Source: Endocalyx cinctus (taxonomy: Eukaryota > Ascomycota > Sordariomycetes > Amphisphaeriales > Apiosporaceae). Taken from it: a stretch of DNA of 64,000 nucleotides. The stretch is from assembly GCA_001600455.1 (NCBI GenBank), contig BCKC01000002.1, forward strand, positions 4,850,171-4,914,170. Direction: 5' to 3'. Position numbers and translations under genes: made by a program. The notes beneath the pieces were generated by a model. It was not told where the DNA came from, did no database searches, and saw only the letters and a list, made by a program, of their open reading frames with translations. Shown one piece after another: positions 21,896 to 34,059 of this stretch; the first letter of the stretch is position 1; each line of letters opens with the position of its first letter.

Positions 21896-24800
21896 CTAAC
21901 ATATAAGATCCATTAAATGCTAAATGAGCGTTATATCAGTATTAATTAGAAACTCGTATGGAATAATTCAAATCGATTGAAATGATGAATGCTTGCTTAC
22001 CCAGAGCTGCTTTTTACCATCATCCCCTATTTTAAGATCACCCTTCCCTAATATGAGATCAGCCAGGACTCGTTTACGTTGCTGCTTTTGAACAATTTTT
22101 TGCTCAAATGAATCTTTGATCACGAAGCGAGAGATGTAAACCTCTTTCTTCTGCTTAAGTCGATGAATCCGAGACACTGCTTGTTCCTCGAGCATAGGAT
22201 TCCATTGCGGCTCAACCAAGATAGCGTGGTTCGCAACTGTAAGATCGAGACTGTCGCTCTTCGTCAGCTTAATACTCTAGAAATTAACCTCGTTAGGAAA
22301 TCTCGTCCATACCCTTGACCCCCACAAGTGATCGAAACCAACAGAGTTCTTATGGTGGAATCGGTTTCGAACTTCCTTAGTACTTCTGTTCGCTGTGCGT
22401 AATTTAAGCGCCCGTCGTATCGACCGTAAGGAATGGCGGCCATTTCTAGACCTTTCTGCATAATGTCGAGTGTTGACGTCCAATACGAGAAAATAACACT
22501 GTTCGAGTCAGTCCCTTTTTTTTTATTTTGTCCTTGACAGAAACAGAAACATTGTGCCCAGAGAGTCGGAGAGGGGATCTTACCTTTTATCGCCTTTTGG
22601 GATAGCTTCCAGGTGTTCAAGTATTGCACGCAGCTTGCTAGGAAGCCCATAAATCTGCACTTTACCGTCGATTTCATCTGTTTCAAATGACGGTGGAGGT
22701 AATGTCGCTACATTCTGACGAATACTAGTTCTCTCCTTCAGACAGACTGTGCAGATCCGTGATGCGTCATCTGGAGCCCCCTCGAGTGTTTGGGTCGAGT
22801 CTTCGAAACATTCGCCCCTATCTGTCCCACATATAAGACAAGCTTGATCGGAACTATCCAGAAGAAATTCTACTTCTTTTTCCAACGCGGGCGGGCTAGG
22901 AGTTCTAGGCCATATTGTTGAACGGGCTTTAGGATCTTCATGTTTCGAGGGCCATACTCCATGATTACAGATATACCGCAGGTGGTTTATCCTCTGGAAA
23001 GCGTTGAGATAGGTTCGCCCCGATATAGCCCCTTCGGCCATCGCTTTATCAATAGCGTTGACTGTTCCGATCTGGGCATCTTTATACCTGACTAGCTCAT
23101 GCTCTTTGAACTCAACTTCGATCACTCCTTCGGTCCGAGATCCTAGGTTGATAGCCTTCTTTGAGCGGTGTAACGCCAACATCTTCATTAATGATCGAAG
23201 TTGATTGAGAGGCTGCTTATCGGAACCTCTCATCCACGGTCGAATGATTTCTTTCTCGAATACCCTGTAATCATCGTATGGATGGACCCTTAGAAAGTAA
23301 AGCAAGCTTGATATATCTCGCACTCGGTTCTGAAGAGGTGTTCCTGTGATGCACCATCTATGAATACCTCTGAGCGCACAGACAGCCTTAGCGTTCAGTG
23401 TGTTCTTTTGCCGGATCATATGTGCTTAAGGGAAAAATTAGTTAAACGCAAGGCGGATAGGCGGATAATTGGTATATTCACCAACCTTCGTCTAAAACCA
23501 CACGGTGCCAGTTATACGAATGGACACCAGCTGCGCCGTGAGTGGAACGTGACCCCTTTCCCTTCCAGTCGGACAAAACCACATTATATGTCGTTAGCAC
23601 CATGTCGTACATCCCAAGCTCCATGTTATATCTGTTCCGCGCAGGGCCGTAGTATATGAGTGTTCGGAAGTTATCTGACATATGCCTGTTCACTTTAGCA
23701 ATATTGACAAAACCTATCAGCAGAGGATACCCACTCTTGAATCTGGTTCTCCCATACATAAAGAACTAGAATAATTAGCGTAGACTAACCCGAAGGGTGT
23801 AAAACGTACGTGAAAGGGGCACGATTATAAGGGTTCCCTTAGCAAAGGGCGGATCGTCCGCGATTTCATGGCGTTTACAACCGCAACGGCTTAGCGAAGC
23901 TGTAATGGATATTAATGCCAAAATGGAGACCGTTTTACCCAGTCCCATATCATCGGCAAGAATACCACCTCGGAATTCCGGTGGACGGTCACTCTGAGAC
24001 AAGCCCGAAAGTACATTCTGATACCTGAGATTGTTATTTAAGTATATACAGACGCTGCTGAAGGTAATTTACTCTCCTTACCTTGTTCGACCGAAGCAGT
24101 TCGAATAAGATCTCCATACATCTGGCCGAGGGCCGCTGAAACCCCAGCCTTGCTCTCTTCCAAGAAGAAAGGTGAGAGCTTCCCGTTGGTGGCTAAATTT
24201 GAACTTGTGAGCTGGTTAAACCCAGTGAGCGCGATTGTTTAACTTACCTATGAAGCACAGCCTTCATGAGAGCCGGCTGAGGCTCTTCGTCAAACCGCTC
24301 TTCGTCTCCTAACTCGGCAAATATATTGTCTTCTTCGGAGGCTCCGTCGTGAACTTCATCATCGCTGAGCGATTTGAAGGCTGAAGTCATGAGCGGAGGA
24401 TCGTCGGCATCATGAAGACAGTAGGGGTTCACATATGGTACATTCTTGCTGCAGGCTTCAGGTATCTGCAGATACAAGTTGCACTTCTGTAAGAAGATCC
24501 CGATGCTATCCGCGCTGGAACAAGGGCCGTACACATTGATGGATAATACGAACTTTCTGTTCGCTTCCTCGAGGCAATGACGTGATGGCATCGGTTCGGA
24601 TAAAGCAAGGTTTTGAGCCGTTATATCAAATTGGGCATTTCCTTTCTCGACAAGTGAGCGTAGGACTGAAAAGTCTCTTTTTGAAATATTAAAATCGTCA
24701 TTTGAAGATAGACTTTTGAGAACCTGGGAGCCATTCCAGCGTATTTCTACCTTTGCTAGGTCGCATGGACGAAATGACTGAACAATGATATTATACAGCT

Positions 24801-25102
24801 TGAGAGTTCATTAGGATCAATAGAACTGATGCATAAATATATAGATAGACTGGTAATTATTGATAAATGTGGTTTGAATTATGTTAAACGGCAATTGCAC
24901 TTACACCTCCAAAGCAAACCTCGGTTGACGGTTCGAGGTTCTCACAAGGGAGTGTTGGCGGTGTATCAATGGATTCTGAAGCAACCGGTGATGACAGGTG
25001 TGATGATGAGAATGATAAAGGAGTTAAAGGTAATTCTACAACTTTACGCCGTTTGTGACCAATAGTATAGTATTCAGTACTTGTCGAAGCGTTTGAGCTC
25101 AT
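21896..25102 (-). CDS. SNF2-family DEAH helicase/ATPase, RAD5/HLTF-like
   Basis: Ten exons (25102-24905, 24798-24248, 24192-24082, 24024-23810, 23765-23735, 23685-23486, 23424-22584, 22498-22313, 22250-22001, 21919-21896) keep phase throughout and give 868 aa. HQREALTFLLGREQGW leads into Walker A DDMGLGKT (311-318), then IIVPLSLL, DEAH (434-437, split by an intron), CITGTPLQN, the C-terminal lobe VIFSYWTSTLD, LLVSITCGGQGLDLT, and RIHRLKQ near 805-811. A cysteine-rich insert (CLIC...CTVC) sits between motifs III and IV, where RAD5-like proteins carry a RING finger, but it does not form a full C3HC4. Such proteins remodel DNA or chromatin in repair or transcription. The conserved Gly of motif VI (RxHRxGQ) is Lys here. 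Confidence 0.88.
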
Positions 25103-26170
25103 GTCGGCGAATAATTGATTGCGAGAGTTTAAGGATGTGAACTCGTGCTCATTATGATTATGGAGTTATTTTGACCTATTTTTCTGCTTATCTTCTCTTC
25201 TCTAATAAACGTTTATTTCCGTGTGTAATATTATAATTACGTCACGAGCATAGTTGATTACCTTCAGACATATACCCCAATAGTAACATAAAAAAAATCA
25301 CATCAAGTAATTATTACTTAGGAAGGCGTCTCTCATTAGACAGATAAGTGTCTATGCCTTGGCCTAATTCGAAAAGCAATAAGACTTTCTTAAAAACTTG
25401 TTTGTCTAATAGGTTGTAACCAAAGATTTCTCCTTAATTCACTGCAGCAAGTGATGCTCAGCCACGCAACCTCCATCCTTCCACGGAAATGGGAATGCCT
25501 CAGCAGGGCTTAGCAAGGAGGCAGAGGGGCAGAGGGTTACATGACAGTATGTCGAATACGAGAACTTATTCGCTATTTTGAAGAGCTTTTTCCCGGGTTA
25601 AACGAGTGTTTGTCAGTATGCCTAGGAAGAGTCGAATCTTGAATCTACGAATAACAATGTCAGTCTACCTAATCAAATAGTAATTACGTTAAAAGTCTGC
25701 CCTGCCATATGTCTCAACAATAAACAATAATATTCATCACACCCTCTTTGCTAACAATGGATTAATTGGCTTATTAGCACTACTGTTGTTGATCATATTG
25801 CTACGACTTTACATAATTATAATGCAAGCTCTGCACAGGAGTTAATGCAGTATTGGAGAAGAGTTTATCTGTAAGTCGCATAGAATTTCCGCGGGTAGTT
25901 TGTTACTGTACAATCAGTGAAGCGGGTGCTGCGGTCATTTGGATTAGGATGTTGATCACTGGTAAACATGTACCGGCCCTGCGACTTTATTTCTCCATTA
26001 TCTTGGTCTCAGTTACCTATTATCGCTTTTTAAACATAAACTGTAGATTGAAGAGATTATTTCATGAACCGGCCTCGCTCTCTTACTACATACTAACAGA
26101 TACTTCTTCGAATTTTTATTGTATCGTCATTCCACTGTTCCTTTTACTCACTTCGTTTGTACCCCTGCAA
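25103..26170. other. Divergent spacer between the helicase and NACHT genes
   Basis: About 1.07 kb separates two divergent starts. An open frame continues upstream of the NACHT start from 25853, but its composition is hydrophobic and unlike the protein, so I treat it as non-coding. No other feature is seen. Confidence 0.5.
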
Positions 26171-29100
26171 ATGCAAGCTCAAAACACTTCAAAGCAGGCC
26201 AATGATCCGGCATCGGCACAAACAGGGGGTCCGAGTAGAGACCGGATTGAAGATGCATTCAAGAAATTCCAGAGTGCCATCACACCTAGTGACAATAAGC
26301 TCTTCTTCTCTACCGATTTAGAAGACGTTTGGAAAGCTGCCCGAACGATTGAAAAGGAACAGAGCACTCGGAAGAGCTTACGCAATAGTCGTCGAATTGA
26401 ACCACTCTTTCAGACTTTAAAGATATTTGGTAATGCCATTGAACCACTTTGCCAAGGCGTGCCTTTCATGTGCTTCGCATGGGTAACGTATTATATCTCA
26501 TCTTCAATATATGTTAAGATATGCTAACGCTGTTTAGGCCCCAATCAAATTGATCCTCGTTGTGAGAGATGTTTAGTTCTATCCTATTACCCTACTAATT
26601 ATGTTAGCTTAGCTGACGTATAAGCGAGAAAGATATTTGATGGGCATTTAACTGCGTACGAAAGGATCATTGAAGCATATTCTCAAATAGCGCAGCACCT
26701 CCCACGATTTGACCGTCTGAGCAATGCTTTCCAAGACCAGCCTGAATTCCAAGACATCTTGGCAGATGTCTATTCAGATATACTTCAATTTCATACAGCT
26801 GTATACAAGATGGCCCGCCGTGGAGGTAAGTTCTGAAAATCAACCGATATCTCAATTTTATCTAATGACCATAGGTTGGAAAAGACTATTTGATGCATCT
26901 TGGAAAGATTTCAAAGCTCGGTTCGATGGGATACTAACCAACCTAGCACGTAACCGAGACTTAATTGACCGAGAAGCTGCCAGCTTCGAGATAGTTGAAG
27001 CAAAGGCAAGTCGCAATGATTTAATCAGCAGGATAGAGCAGCGTGATAAAGAATTAAGAGACTGGCACCTTCGAGAGACATTTATTTGGTTAGATCTTGC
27101 TGGTCGTGATCGGGAGCAAGAAGACCTTCTTCACAAGTTTCAAATGAATCGGCACGGAGATACATGCCATTGGGTTTTCGATCATCCCAAGGTCCAGACA
27201 TGGCTGGATGAAGAAGATCCTAGAGCTATTCTTTGGCTTCAAGGGAAACCTGGTTCTGGTATTTCACCACAATCTCGGGAGAACTTGACAAGAAAGGGGC
27301 TAATTATCCTCAGGAAAAACGACGATTGCGTCGTACATTACAGAATTAGCGCCAATATCTCCATCAGCGACACTTGTCAGTTGCCTATGCTCCGATCTAC
27401 TACGAGAAGGAACCCACAACATCGTTAGTGTGCTCTTGCGACTTGTCTGTACAAAAATGCTGCGGCATAGAACGGACTTTCTTTCTTTTGCGTACGAGGA
27501 ATACGTTAAATTCAACAAGGTTGCATCCATCAAGAGAGTTAGGGAGCTCATAGAACACATGCTTGAGTCTCTCAGCACAACATTTATTATAATAGATGGT
27601 CTGGATGAGTATGAGCCCGCTGGTCAAAGAGATATCATTGACGAGCTTTCTCGTCTTCTACGGGTCAACTCGACTTCTACGTCGGGAAATGGGCCAGCTA
27701 AACTGAAAGTGATGCTTTGTTCCCGGGAGACTAGTGCTCTCTTACGGCACGTTCGCAAAAGGTTGAAAAGTGTCACTAAGCTATCCTTAACCCAAGAATC
27801 CAAACAAGTCTCGGAGGATATTGCGAAGTTCACCAACGCTAGTCTTTTAACCCTTTGCGATAGGTTCAAGGAGGGTGAATTGGAAAGAATAGGCACCGAC
27901 ATCACCAATAAAGCCGATGGTAAGGAATTTTCTCCTCGTTCCATTCCCCTTTTCCCTCGAAGAGCGGTAAATGTCAGCTGACATTAGATGGTAGGAATGT
28001 TCTTATGGGTGAAGCTTGTTTTGGTCTTAGCTGAAGATCAATGGAGCTTGGAGAACCTTCGCGGTACAATTAGCCGACTGCCTAAAGGATTGGATGGAAT
28101 GTGAGTTAAAAAAAAAAAAAAAGACTAACTTATCAACACAAATATCCACGGCTGATCATCTGAGTTTACTAGCTATGGGTCAATTCTGAACCGGCTTCGA
28201 GAATACCCCGACGAACTCCAGCGAATATACGCACGTCGAATACTAGGCTTGCTAGCATGTGCATTACGACCCTTGAAGGGACAAGAGATATGCGATGGAC
28301 TAGTACTCCATGATGCAGGTAGCGCACTGAATAAAGAGACAAAGCTCAGTAAAGGGATTCTTGACATATGCAAGCCATTGATTGAAGAACGCCCGAGTGG
28401 AGAAATAACATTGGTACACTTCACTGTACGGTCGTAAGTGCACTTCTCACATATACAGTTACCTATAGACTCGCTGATCCATGAAGGTACCTCTTGGCCA
28501 GCTCAAGTGGACCCTATCTATCAGAGATTCAATCACATGAGGACATCACAGGGTTATGTATTAGATACCTCCGGACAAGTACTATCTTCCTCTCCCAAGA
28601 GTATCGCGAGACAGCGGCGACACAAATCATCAGAGGATTTCACACTCTATTTCCCTATGCTCATGAGTTCTGGGCTGAGCACATGTCTTTATGCTTTGGT
28701 AAAATGACAGCCGACTCTAGGTCCAACATTCAATCGAAGGTCTCTAGCGTACTTGGTAAATTTGTGAAAGACTTGTCAGATACTTCAGCTCGGCTGATCA
28801 CCTCTAAAATTTCAACTTCTTCTACTTCCAGTGAGCTACGGCTGCCTTCAATCTCATCACCCTCGCAAAATATTACTGCTTTTGAAGACTTCCCGGAAAT
28901 GGCTCGCAGCTACATTGCCTTCGCTAAGAACAAGAGAACTCGAAACACGGAAAGCCACAGAAAGTTGGGTGAGTCGACTTATAAAATATAATGTTTATTC
29001 GCCTAATCATGTATTCCAGACTCTTCTGAAGATCCCACAAGGCTCACGGAAGCATACTTTGAGTATCGGACTCTGCTAGAGTCGATACTAGACGGTAGTT

Positions 29101-29897
29101 TCTGTTTTGCGAGCCTGGGCAGCGATCTTACACCCGAAGAAATAGAAGAATTTCGAAATAATTCTAAGGAAGGCTGCTATCTTTGCCGCTGGAACGGTTG
29201 TGTACGATCTTGGAAAGGATTTGATACTACAGCAGAGCGAGCGCATCACGAAGGGTCCCATAAACAGCGTTATCGCTGCCGAGAACCAGGATGCGGTATT
29301 ACCCTTTCATCCTGGCAAAGCATTCGAAAGCATAGAATAGAATATCACATGAACGAGGCCGACTGGATGGTGAAAGATAAGGCGAAGCCGATGAATAAAG
29401 CTGAAGGGCAACAATCGTACGAATCGGATATCATAACACGCGATGTTATCACCCCAAATTATCTATCGCAATGGTATTCTGGCACCAACGTACATTTCAT
29501 CACATTGCATGCAAGTGATAGTGCTCAAAACTCATCCAAGTCAGAATTAGAGGGAATTCTGGAAAGGATGAGCGATACACTCAAGGAAAAACTGAAAAAA
29601 GAGGGCATAGAACCCTTGTCATATCACTTTAGAAAAGCCTCTGTGAAAGAGTTTCGCTCAAGACAGAATGAAATATTATCTCAAAAACAGAATGAGGCTG
29701 CGCGGAGAAAACTATTGATTAAGAACACTGCGTGGGAAGCACATCTGGAGGAAGAGGCAGCCTTGGAGGTAGAAGAAATAGTCAGCAGAGTAGTTGATAT
29801 CGTAATTGCTAGGGAGCAGCCAGAAGCGCGAACAGATGATCCGGACGTCGATGTTAGTCATCTTTGGGGGAATTCAGATAAAGTCATCAAAGATTGA
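26171..29897 (+). CDS. NACHT-domain STAND protein with C-terminal C2H2 zinc fingers
   Basis: Nine exons (26171-26482, 26538-26561, 26633-26825, 26875-27258, 27314-27919, 27995-28100, 28173-28433, 28487-28968, 29020-29897) give 1081 aa in phase. The N-terminal 250 residues form the helical domain typical of fungal NACHT proteins (AYERIIEAYSQI, LPRFDRL, DILQFHTAVY). Walker A GKPGSGKT is at 300-307 and is made only when the intron 27259-27313 is removed; Walker B IIIDGLDE is at 396-403. The winged-helix and post-NACHT segments (GMFLWVKLV, YARRILGLLACA, LVHFTVRSYLL) are present. There are no WD40, ankyrin or TPR repeats. Instead the tail has two C2H2 fingers: C845-X4-C850-X14-H865-X4-H870 and C876-X4-C881-X12-H894-X4-H899, then a charged helical end. 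By family it is a self/non-self or stress sensor; the ligand is unknown. Confidence 0.87.
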
Positions 29898-30395
29898 TCG
29901 AGTCTACGTGACTGATAGTCAATCTCGCAGTCTATAATGAAAATAATTTTAATGAGACTCTCTCCACCAGGAGCTTATGAAATAAATGCGGTAATATCTC
30001 GGGGGACCAAGGCAGCTACTAAAAATCAAAATACGGAAAGCTTGAAGAGAAAGAGTGTAGGTAGCTATTGGTTAAAAGTCTTATATTGATAGACTTCTTA
30101 CTCCGGTGTTGCCGACTTTGAAGGATCAAGTGAATGAGGTCTGACGCGAGATGACAAGCTGGCGTGGGCCAGAAAGTACTGCTTGAACCGTCGCATAGAG
30201 AAATCCAATTATTGAGAAATGCTTTCTTAGTCTCAGCTAGTATATCAAAGGTGAGTCGGTGCTTACAAAGAGAACAGATAATATGGCAAACGTCAATTAA
30301 AAAAAAAATAAAATACAGTCCATAATTAAAACTTGAGAAAAGTGCCATTCGGTAGGCATGAAATAAATCAGTATATAGCATAGGTCCACCTATCA
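29898..30395. other. Convergent spacer
   Basis: This is the 3' flank shared by the NACHT gene and TYR1. It has an A-rich run near 30299-30313. No gene is supported. Confidence 0.5.
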
Positions 30396-32309
30396 TTAAT
30401 CCTTCGTGCTTTCTAGCACAGCCTTAATCATAGCATTGCCGACTTCAATAGCACCCGCAAATCTAGGTTCGAAGAATTTCTGCGTCTCGACGAACCGCTC
30501 ACGCCAGGTATCGAAGTGGCCGAGACTGACGCACTCGGCCCAGCCCCTGGCCGCGAAGGTGAACTCGAGATCGTCGGACCGGAACGTGTTGTCTTCGACG
30601 GCAACCCGTAGGGCATCGTCCAGCCTCTCCGGGTGTCGGAACAGGTGTTCGGTAACGCCAAGCCAGAGCCGGAATAGGGGGGTACTGCAGATCATATGAT
30701 CGTACGGTGCGATCCCAAGCGCGCTCCAACAGTCCACCATGGCGAGCAGGCTGAGATGGTTGTTCGGCAGGGGCGCGCCGGGCTTACCTCGTCCGAGGCT
30801 GAACTGATCGAGCACTTCGTCTCGCAGGAGAGTCTCGTCGGCCCACTTGGGCGCGTCGTCTGACCCGAAGACTTTTTCTTTAGCTTTCAGAACGCGCTCA
30901 CGCAATTCGTCTGAATGTCCACCGAGCATCAGCTTGTACAGCTCCGTGACCGATTTCGCATACTGATGGATCTGCTTCCGGGCTTCCGGGTTGAGGATAG
31001 CGAGACCAGCGTATACGTGCCATTTCTGGTTATAGATACGCAGCGTCAAGTTGATCTTGACGTTCTCGATACCACCGATGTAACGTGCACCTTCCCAGGG
31101 AAACTGGCTCATCGCGTGCCAGGCTTTTCCCATACTGAGAAAAGCTGCATGGGTGACGGCCTGTGTATCCGCCGTGATACGATCGTGCTCTTTGGCTGTT
31201 AAATAAACATGTTTCGAATTAAGACAGCGGAGAACGGTCTCAACTTTCTTGAATGAGGCATCGGAAGCACGGTGTTTGATAAGTACCTCGAAACCAAGTC
31301 AGTACAGCAATTCATCTAAGAATTCTGAATAGCTCACCAAAGGCTGATCAGTAGTGTCAACTTTCGGCCCGTGGAGTGAATGGCAGGATACGATGTCCGT
31401 GTCATTAGGTAGATGCGTTTCAAATGCTGTGATCTCTGGAGACTTGCAAGAAGTCTGACCCCCAACAATCGCGTTCAGCTTTGTCGCTGTGAATAATCAG
31501 CCCACCTGCTCTATTTGATCCTACACCCCAGAGGGAAGAAATTTATTGCTCATACATGGACCATACTGGGCAACAACACGATCTATGGAGGCTGCCTCTA
31601 CACTGTATATGATGTAATCGCTAGCTCGAGAAACGAAATGACCATTGCGTAATATTTGTATATTTTTCTAAGATAACTCTTAGTAAAGGTTCGATATTTT
31701 ATCAGAACAGCTACATTGTATTCACCCTATTCGCGAACTCTTTAAGCAAATCCTCATACTGTTCCTCTCTATCGCACGCCATAATCCTGATCAGGCCCAT
31801 CGTTAGCTCACCAAACGTGATAGTATGTTATGATTCGTTTATAACCTGTCGAACGATCCATATTAGCTCATTGTCGCAACATTTGTAATCAGATAGGAAG
31901 AGGAGAGAATGTAGATGCTTCAGACGAAAAAATAATAAGGTAGCTGAGTATTAACATCATGGAAAGCCAGCAACTACGTCAGGAGCCAGAATGGCCGATC
32001 TAACAAGCTGAAGGCAATGCTCGAGCCAAATGCACTCAAGTCATCATTTGCAAGAAGTACTTAAGAAAGTAAGACGAAGGGATGAAGAAAGTAATATAAT
32101 GACTTACCAGACATAAAACGCGAGGCTCAGCTCTGGTTGAAGGACCAAGTTGAATATAAATTCGGAAGAGGGTGCATTCCTTACTTCCATCCAGCATCGC
32201 TGAGCCTCAGAGCATACATCTTACCCATGTCACCCATGCCGATGATGCCAACTGTGAAGTTCTCCATCTCGGGGGGTACATGAGAAGATGTGACCATATT
32301 AGCAGCCAT
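30396..32309 (-). CDS. TYR1: Prephenate dehydrogenase (tyrosine biosynthesis)
   Basis: Prephenate dehydrogenase oxidises and decarboxylates prephenate to 4-hydroxyphenylpyruvate with NADP. Exons 32309-32185, 31786-31726, 31667-31556, 31486-31338 and 31286-30396 join in phase to 445 aa, close to yeast Tyr1 (about 450). The cofactor loop GIIGMGDMG starts near residue 20. NGHFVSR, DYIIYSVEA, IVGGQTSCKSPE, CHSLHGPKVD, DTQAVTHAAFLSMG, NQKWHVYAGLAI and YDHMICSTPLFRLWLGV follow in the same order as in yeast. A TGAGTCA box lies about 155 bases upstream, fitting general amino-acid control. It is divergent from the ATS1-like gene, 488 bases away. Confidence 0.95.
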
Positions 32310-32797
32310 GATTAAAAGAAAGAAAAGAAGAAAAAAAAACTAATCGCGACAGTGCCTATATTGTTAGTTTTCTCTGTTATCGGAGAATAATTGGTTCTTT
32401 TAATGCGATATCACATCATTGACGATGGTCCTGCAATTTGGAATACTCAAGACCTGCTTGGTATGAGTCAATGGGAGTAATTGAGAACTGGGAGAGTTTG
32501 GAAGGAAGAAGGAAATTTTTCTGCGCGTTCGCTCTTTTAAAGTAAACTTTTTTAGTTCACCCAGTGGGACCAAAAAAAAAAAAATAAACAGTGGGGTTTG
32601 GTGAAATTCGGCAACCGGAAAAGCTCTTGACCGCTAGATTTGGTATACGTAAATATATATACTGTTTATTGTCATAATTATGCGTATTCGTTTATCTACT
32701 ATATCATGTACTAGTGATATAAGAGTTGATGAAAAACAAATGTGAATAAATCCCATACTGAATCATAAGTTATCAAACCCCCCTTTCGCTCTAGAAA
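32310..32797. promoter_or_regulatory. Divergent promoter region, TYR1 / ATS1-like
   Basis: This 488-base stretch separates two divergent start codons. It has A/T-rich tracts and the TGAGTCA box near its middle. No ORF is supported. Confidence 0.55.
32464..32470. promoter_or_regulatory. Candidate CPC1/GCN4 box TGAGTCA
   Basis: ATGAGTCAAT matches the bZIP cross-pathway-control consensus TGASTCA with a favourable A before it. It lies 155 bases upstream of the TYR1 start codon, an amino-acid biosynthesis gene of the type that this factor controls. Confidence 0.45.
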
Positions 32798-33931
32798 ATG
32801 GAAGGTCCGTTCTCTCTCGGCTCTAACGGTTCTGGCCAGCTAGGTATCGGGCATAAGGAAGATGTCTCGGTTCCAAAGCAAGTTAGATTCCACGGAGAAC
32901 TTCCTAAGGAAGGGATCATCAAGATTGCCGCCGGGGGTAACCACACTATTCTCCTTACTGAACTAGGAGAAGCCTATTGGAGTGGTGATTCCTCGAGTGG
33001 ATCATGCGGTATTGTTGATGACGAATTTCTTCAAGATTCCGATGAGGTGAACAAATACGTATTCAGACGTGTAGTATTTTCCAAATCGCCGCAGCCTCCA
33101 GGTCCTATTGTCCACGTCGCCTGTACATGGGACGCCACGGTATTGGTGTTGAACGATGAGCATCATAAGGCAACGGTTGTATATACTTGTGGGTCTATGG
33201 GCGTCGAGGCCGAGGTCAAAGACGAGACACAAGCGGAGCCTATGCGATTAGTGGATTTTCCACCTGATGGCACTGAAATCAGAGATATCTCCGCTGGATT
33301 TAGACACGTGGTTGTCATTCTAGATAATGGCGATGTATATGGTTGGGGAAATGGAAGAAAGGGACAGCTAGGGCAGCTTGAGGATACAGTCAGCTCCAAA
33401 GGAGTGATAAACGTTCCTCGGAAAATAGAGAATCTATCATTCAAGCCAGTCAAAGCAGTCTGCTGCCAATATACCACTTGTCTCGTGGCAGAACCCGGGG
33501 ATGGGAGAGTTGCAGTGCTTGGGGCAGACAAATGGGGGTTAAAAGCTAATGCACCGATTGAAGAACCTAACTGGAACAGCATTTGTGCAAGCTGGGGTGG
33601 TATCTATATTCTAAAGAGAGATGGTACTCTGGTTTCTTGGGGGAGGGACGATCGTGGTCAGTTACCTCCGCCAAACCTCCCGCGGCTTTCTAGTATCGCA
33701 GCAGGCAGCGAGCACGTCGTAGCTGTGACGGAAGCCGGCGACGTGCTAGCTTGGGGTTGGGGCGAACACGGCAACTGTGGCCCGAACATGGACAAGTTTG
33801 GGATTGTTAAAGGACGCTGGAATATAATTGCTTCGTTGAAAAATCTGCCAGAAAGTTCTAGAATCACGTTGGCCGGAGCTGGATGTGCTACAACATGGAT
33901 TAATATTGTTACAGATGGCCTATTCCTCTAA
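32798..33931 (+). CDS. RCC1-repeat protein, ATS1-like
   Basis: The single exon encodes 377 aa. RCC1-type blades are visible along the protein: SLGSNGSGQLGIGHKEDVSVP at the start, then AAGGNHTILLTE, SAGFRHVVVIL, GWGNGRKGQLG, SWGRDDRGQL, AAGSEHVVAVTEAGDVLAWGWGEHGNCGP. The length and the short repeat set resemble yeast Ats1, which partners Kti11/Dph3 in diphthamide and tRNA wobble-uridine modification, more than the chromatin factor RCC1; this assignment is inference. It converges with RAD9, with stop codons only about 130 bases apart. Confidence 0.85.
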   Translation: MEGPFSLGSNGSGQLGIGHKEDVSVPKQVRFHGELPKEGIIKIAAGGNHTILLTELGEAYWSGDSSSGSCGIVDDEFLQDSDEVNKYVFRRVVFSKSPQPPGPIVHVACTWDATVLVLNDEHHKATVVYTCGSMGVEAEVKDETQAEPMRLVDFPPDGTEIRDISAGFRHVVVILDNGDVYGWGNGRKGQLGQLEDTVSSKGVINVPRKIENLSFKPVKAVCCQYTTCLVAEPGDGRVAVLGADKWGLKANAPIEEPNWNSICASWGGIYILKRDGTLVSWGRDDRGQLPPPNLPRLSSIAAGSEHVVAVTEAGDVLAWGWGEHGNCGPNMDKFGIVKGRWNIIASLKNLPESSRITLAGAGCATTWINIVTDGLFL

Positions 33932-34059
33932 AAGCACGTAAACTTCGGTTGTTTCAAAGCACAATCAGCTTGACTCGCCAGGAAGTGGCTAGATCCTTAT
34001 ACATATACCCGGAGAGCGCCTACAAAAGCACTCATAATAACGTTTTATTCGGTGGACTT

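Noticed and set aside
23478..23759. An apparent DEGW in place of the DEAH box of the helicase
   Set aside because: The frame runs into an intron there. Removing 23425-23485 joins DE-A-H and restores the normal motif.
25853..26170. N-terminal extension of about 106 residues on the NACHT protein
   Set aside because: The added segment is hydrophobic and unlike the family start. The ATG at 26171 gives a normal polar N-terminus.
27240..27330. An apparent loss of the Walker A lysine (GSGI) and frameshift in the NACHT gene
   Set aside because: A GT-AG intron at 27259-27313 explains it. After its removal the motif reads GKPGSGKT and the frame stays open.
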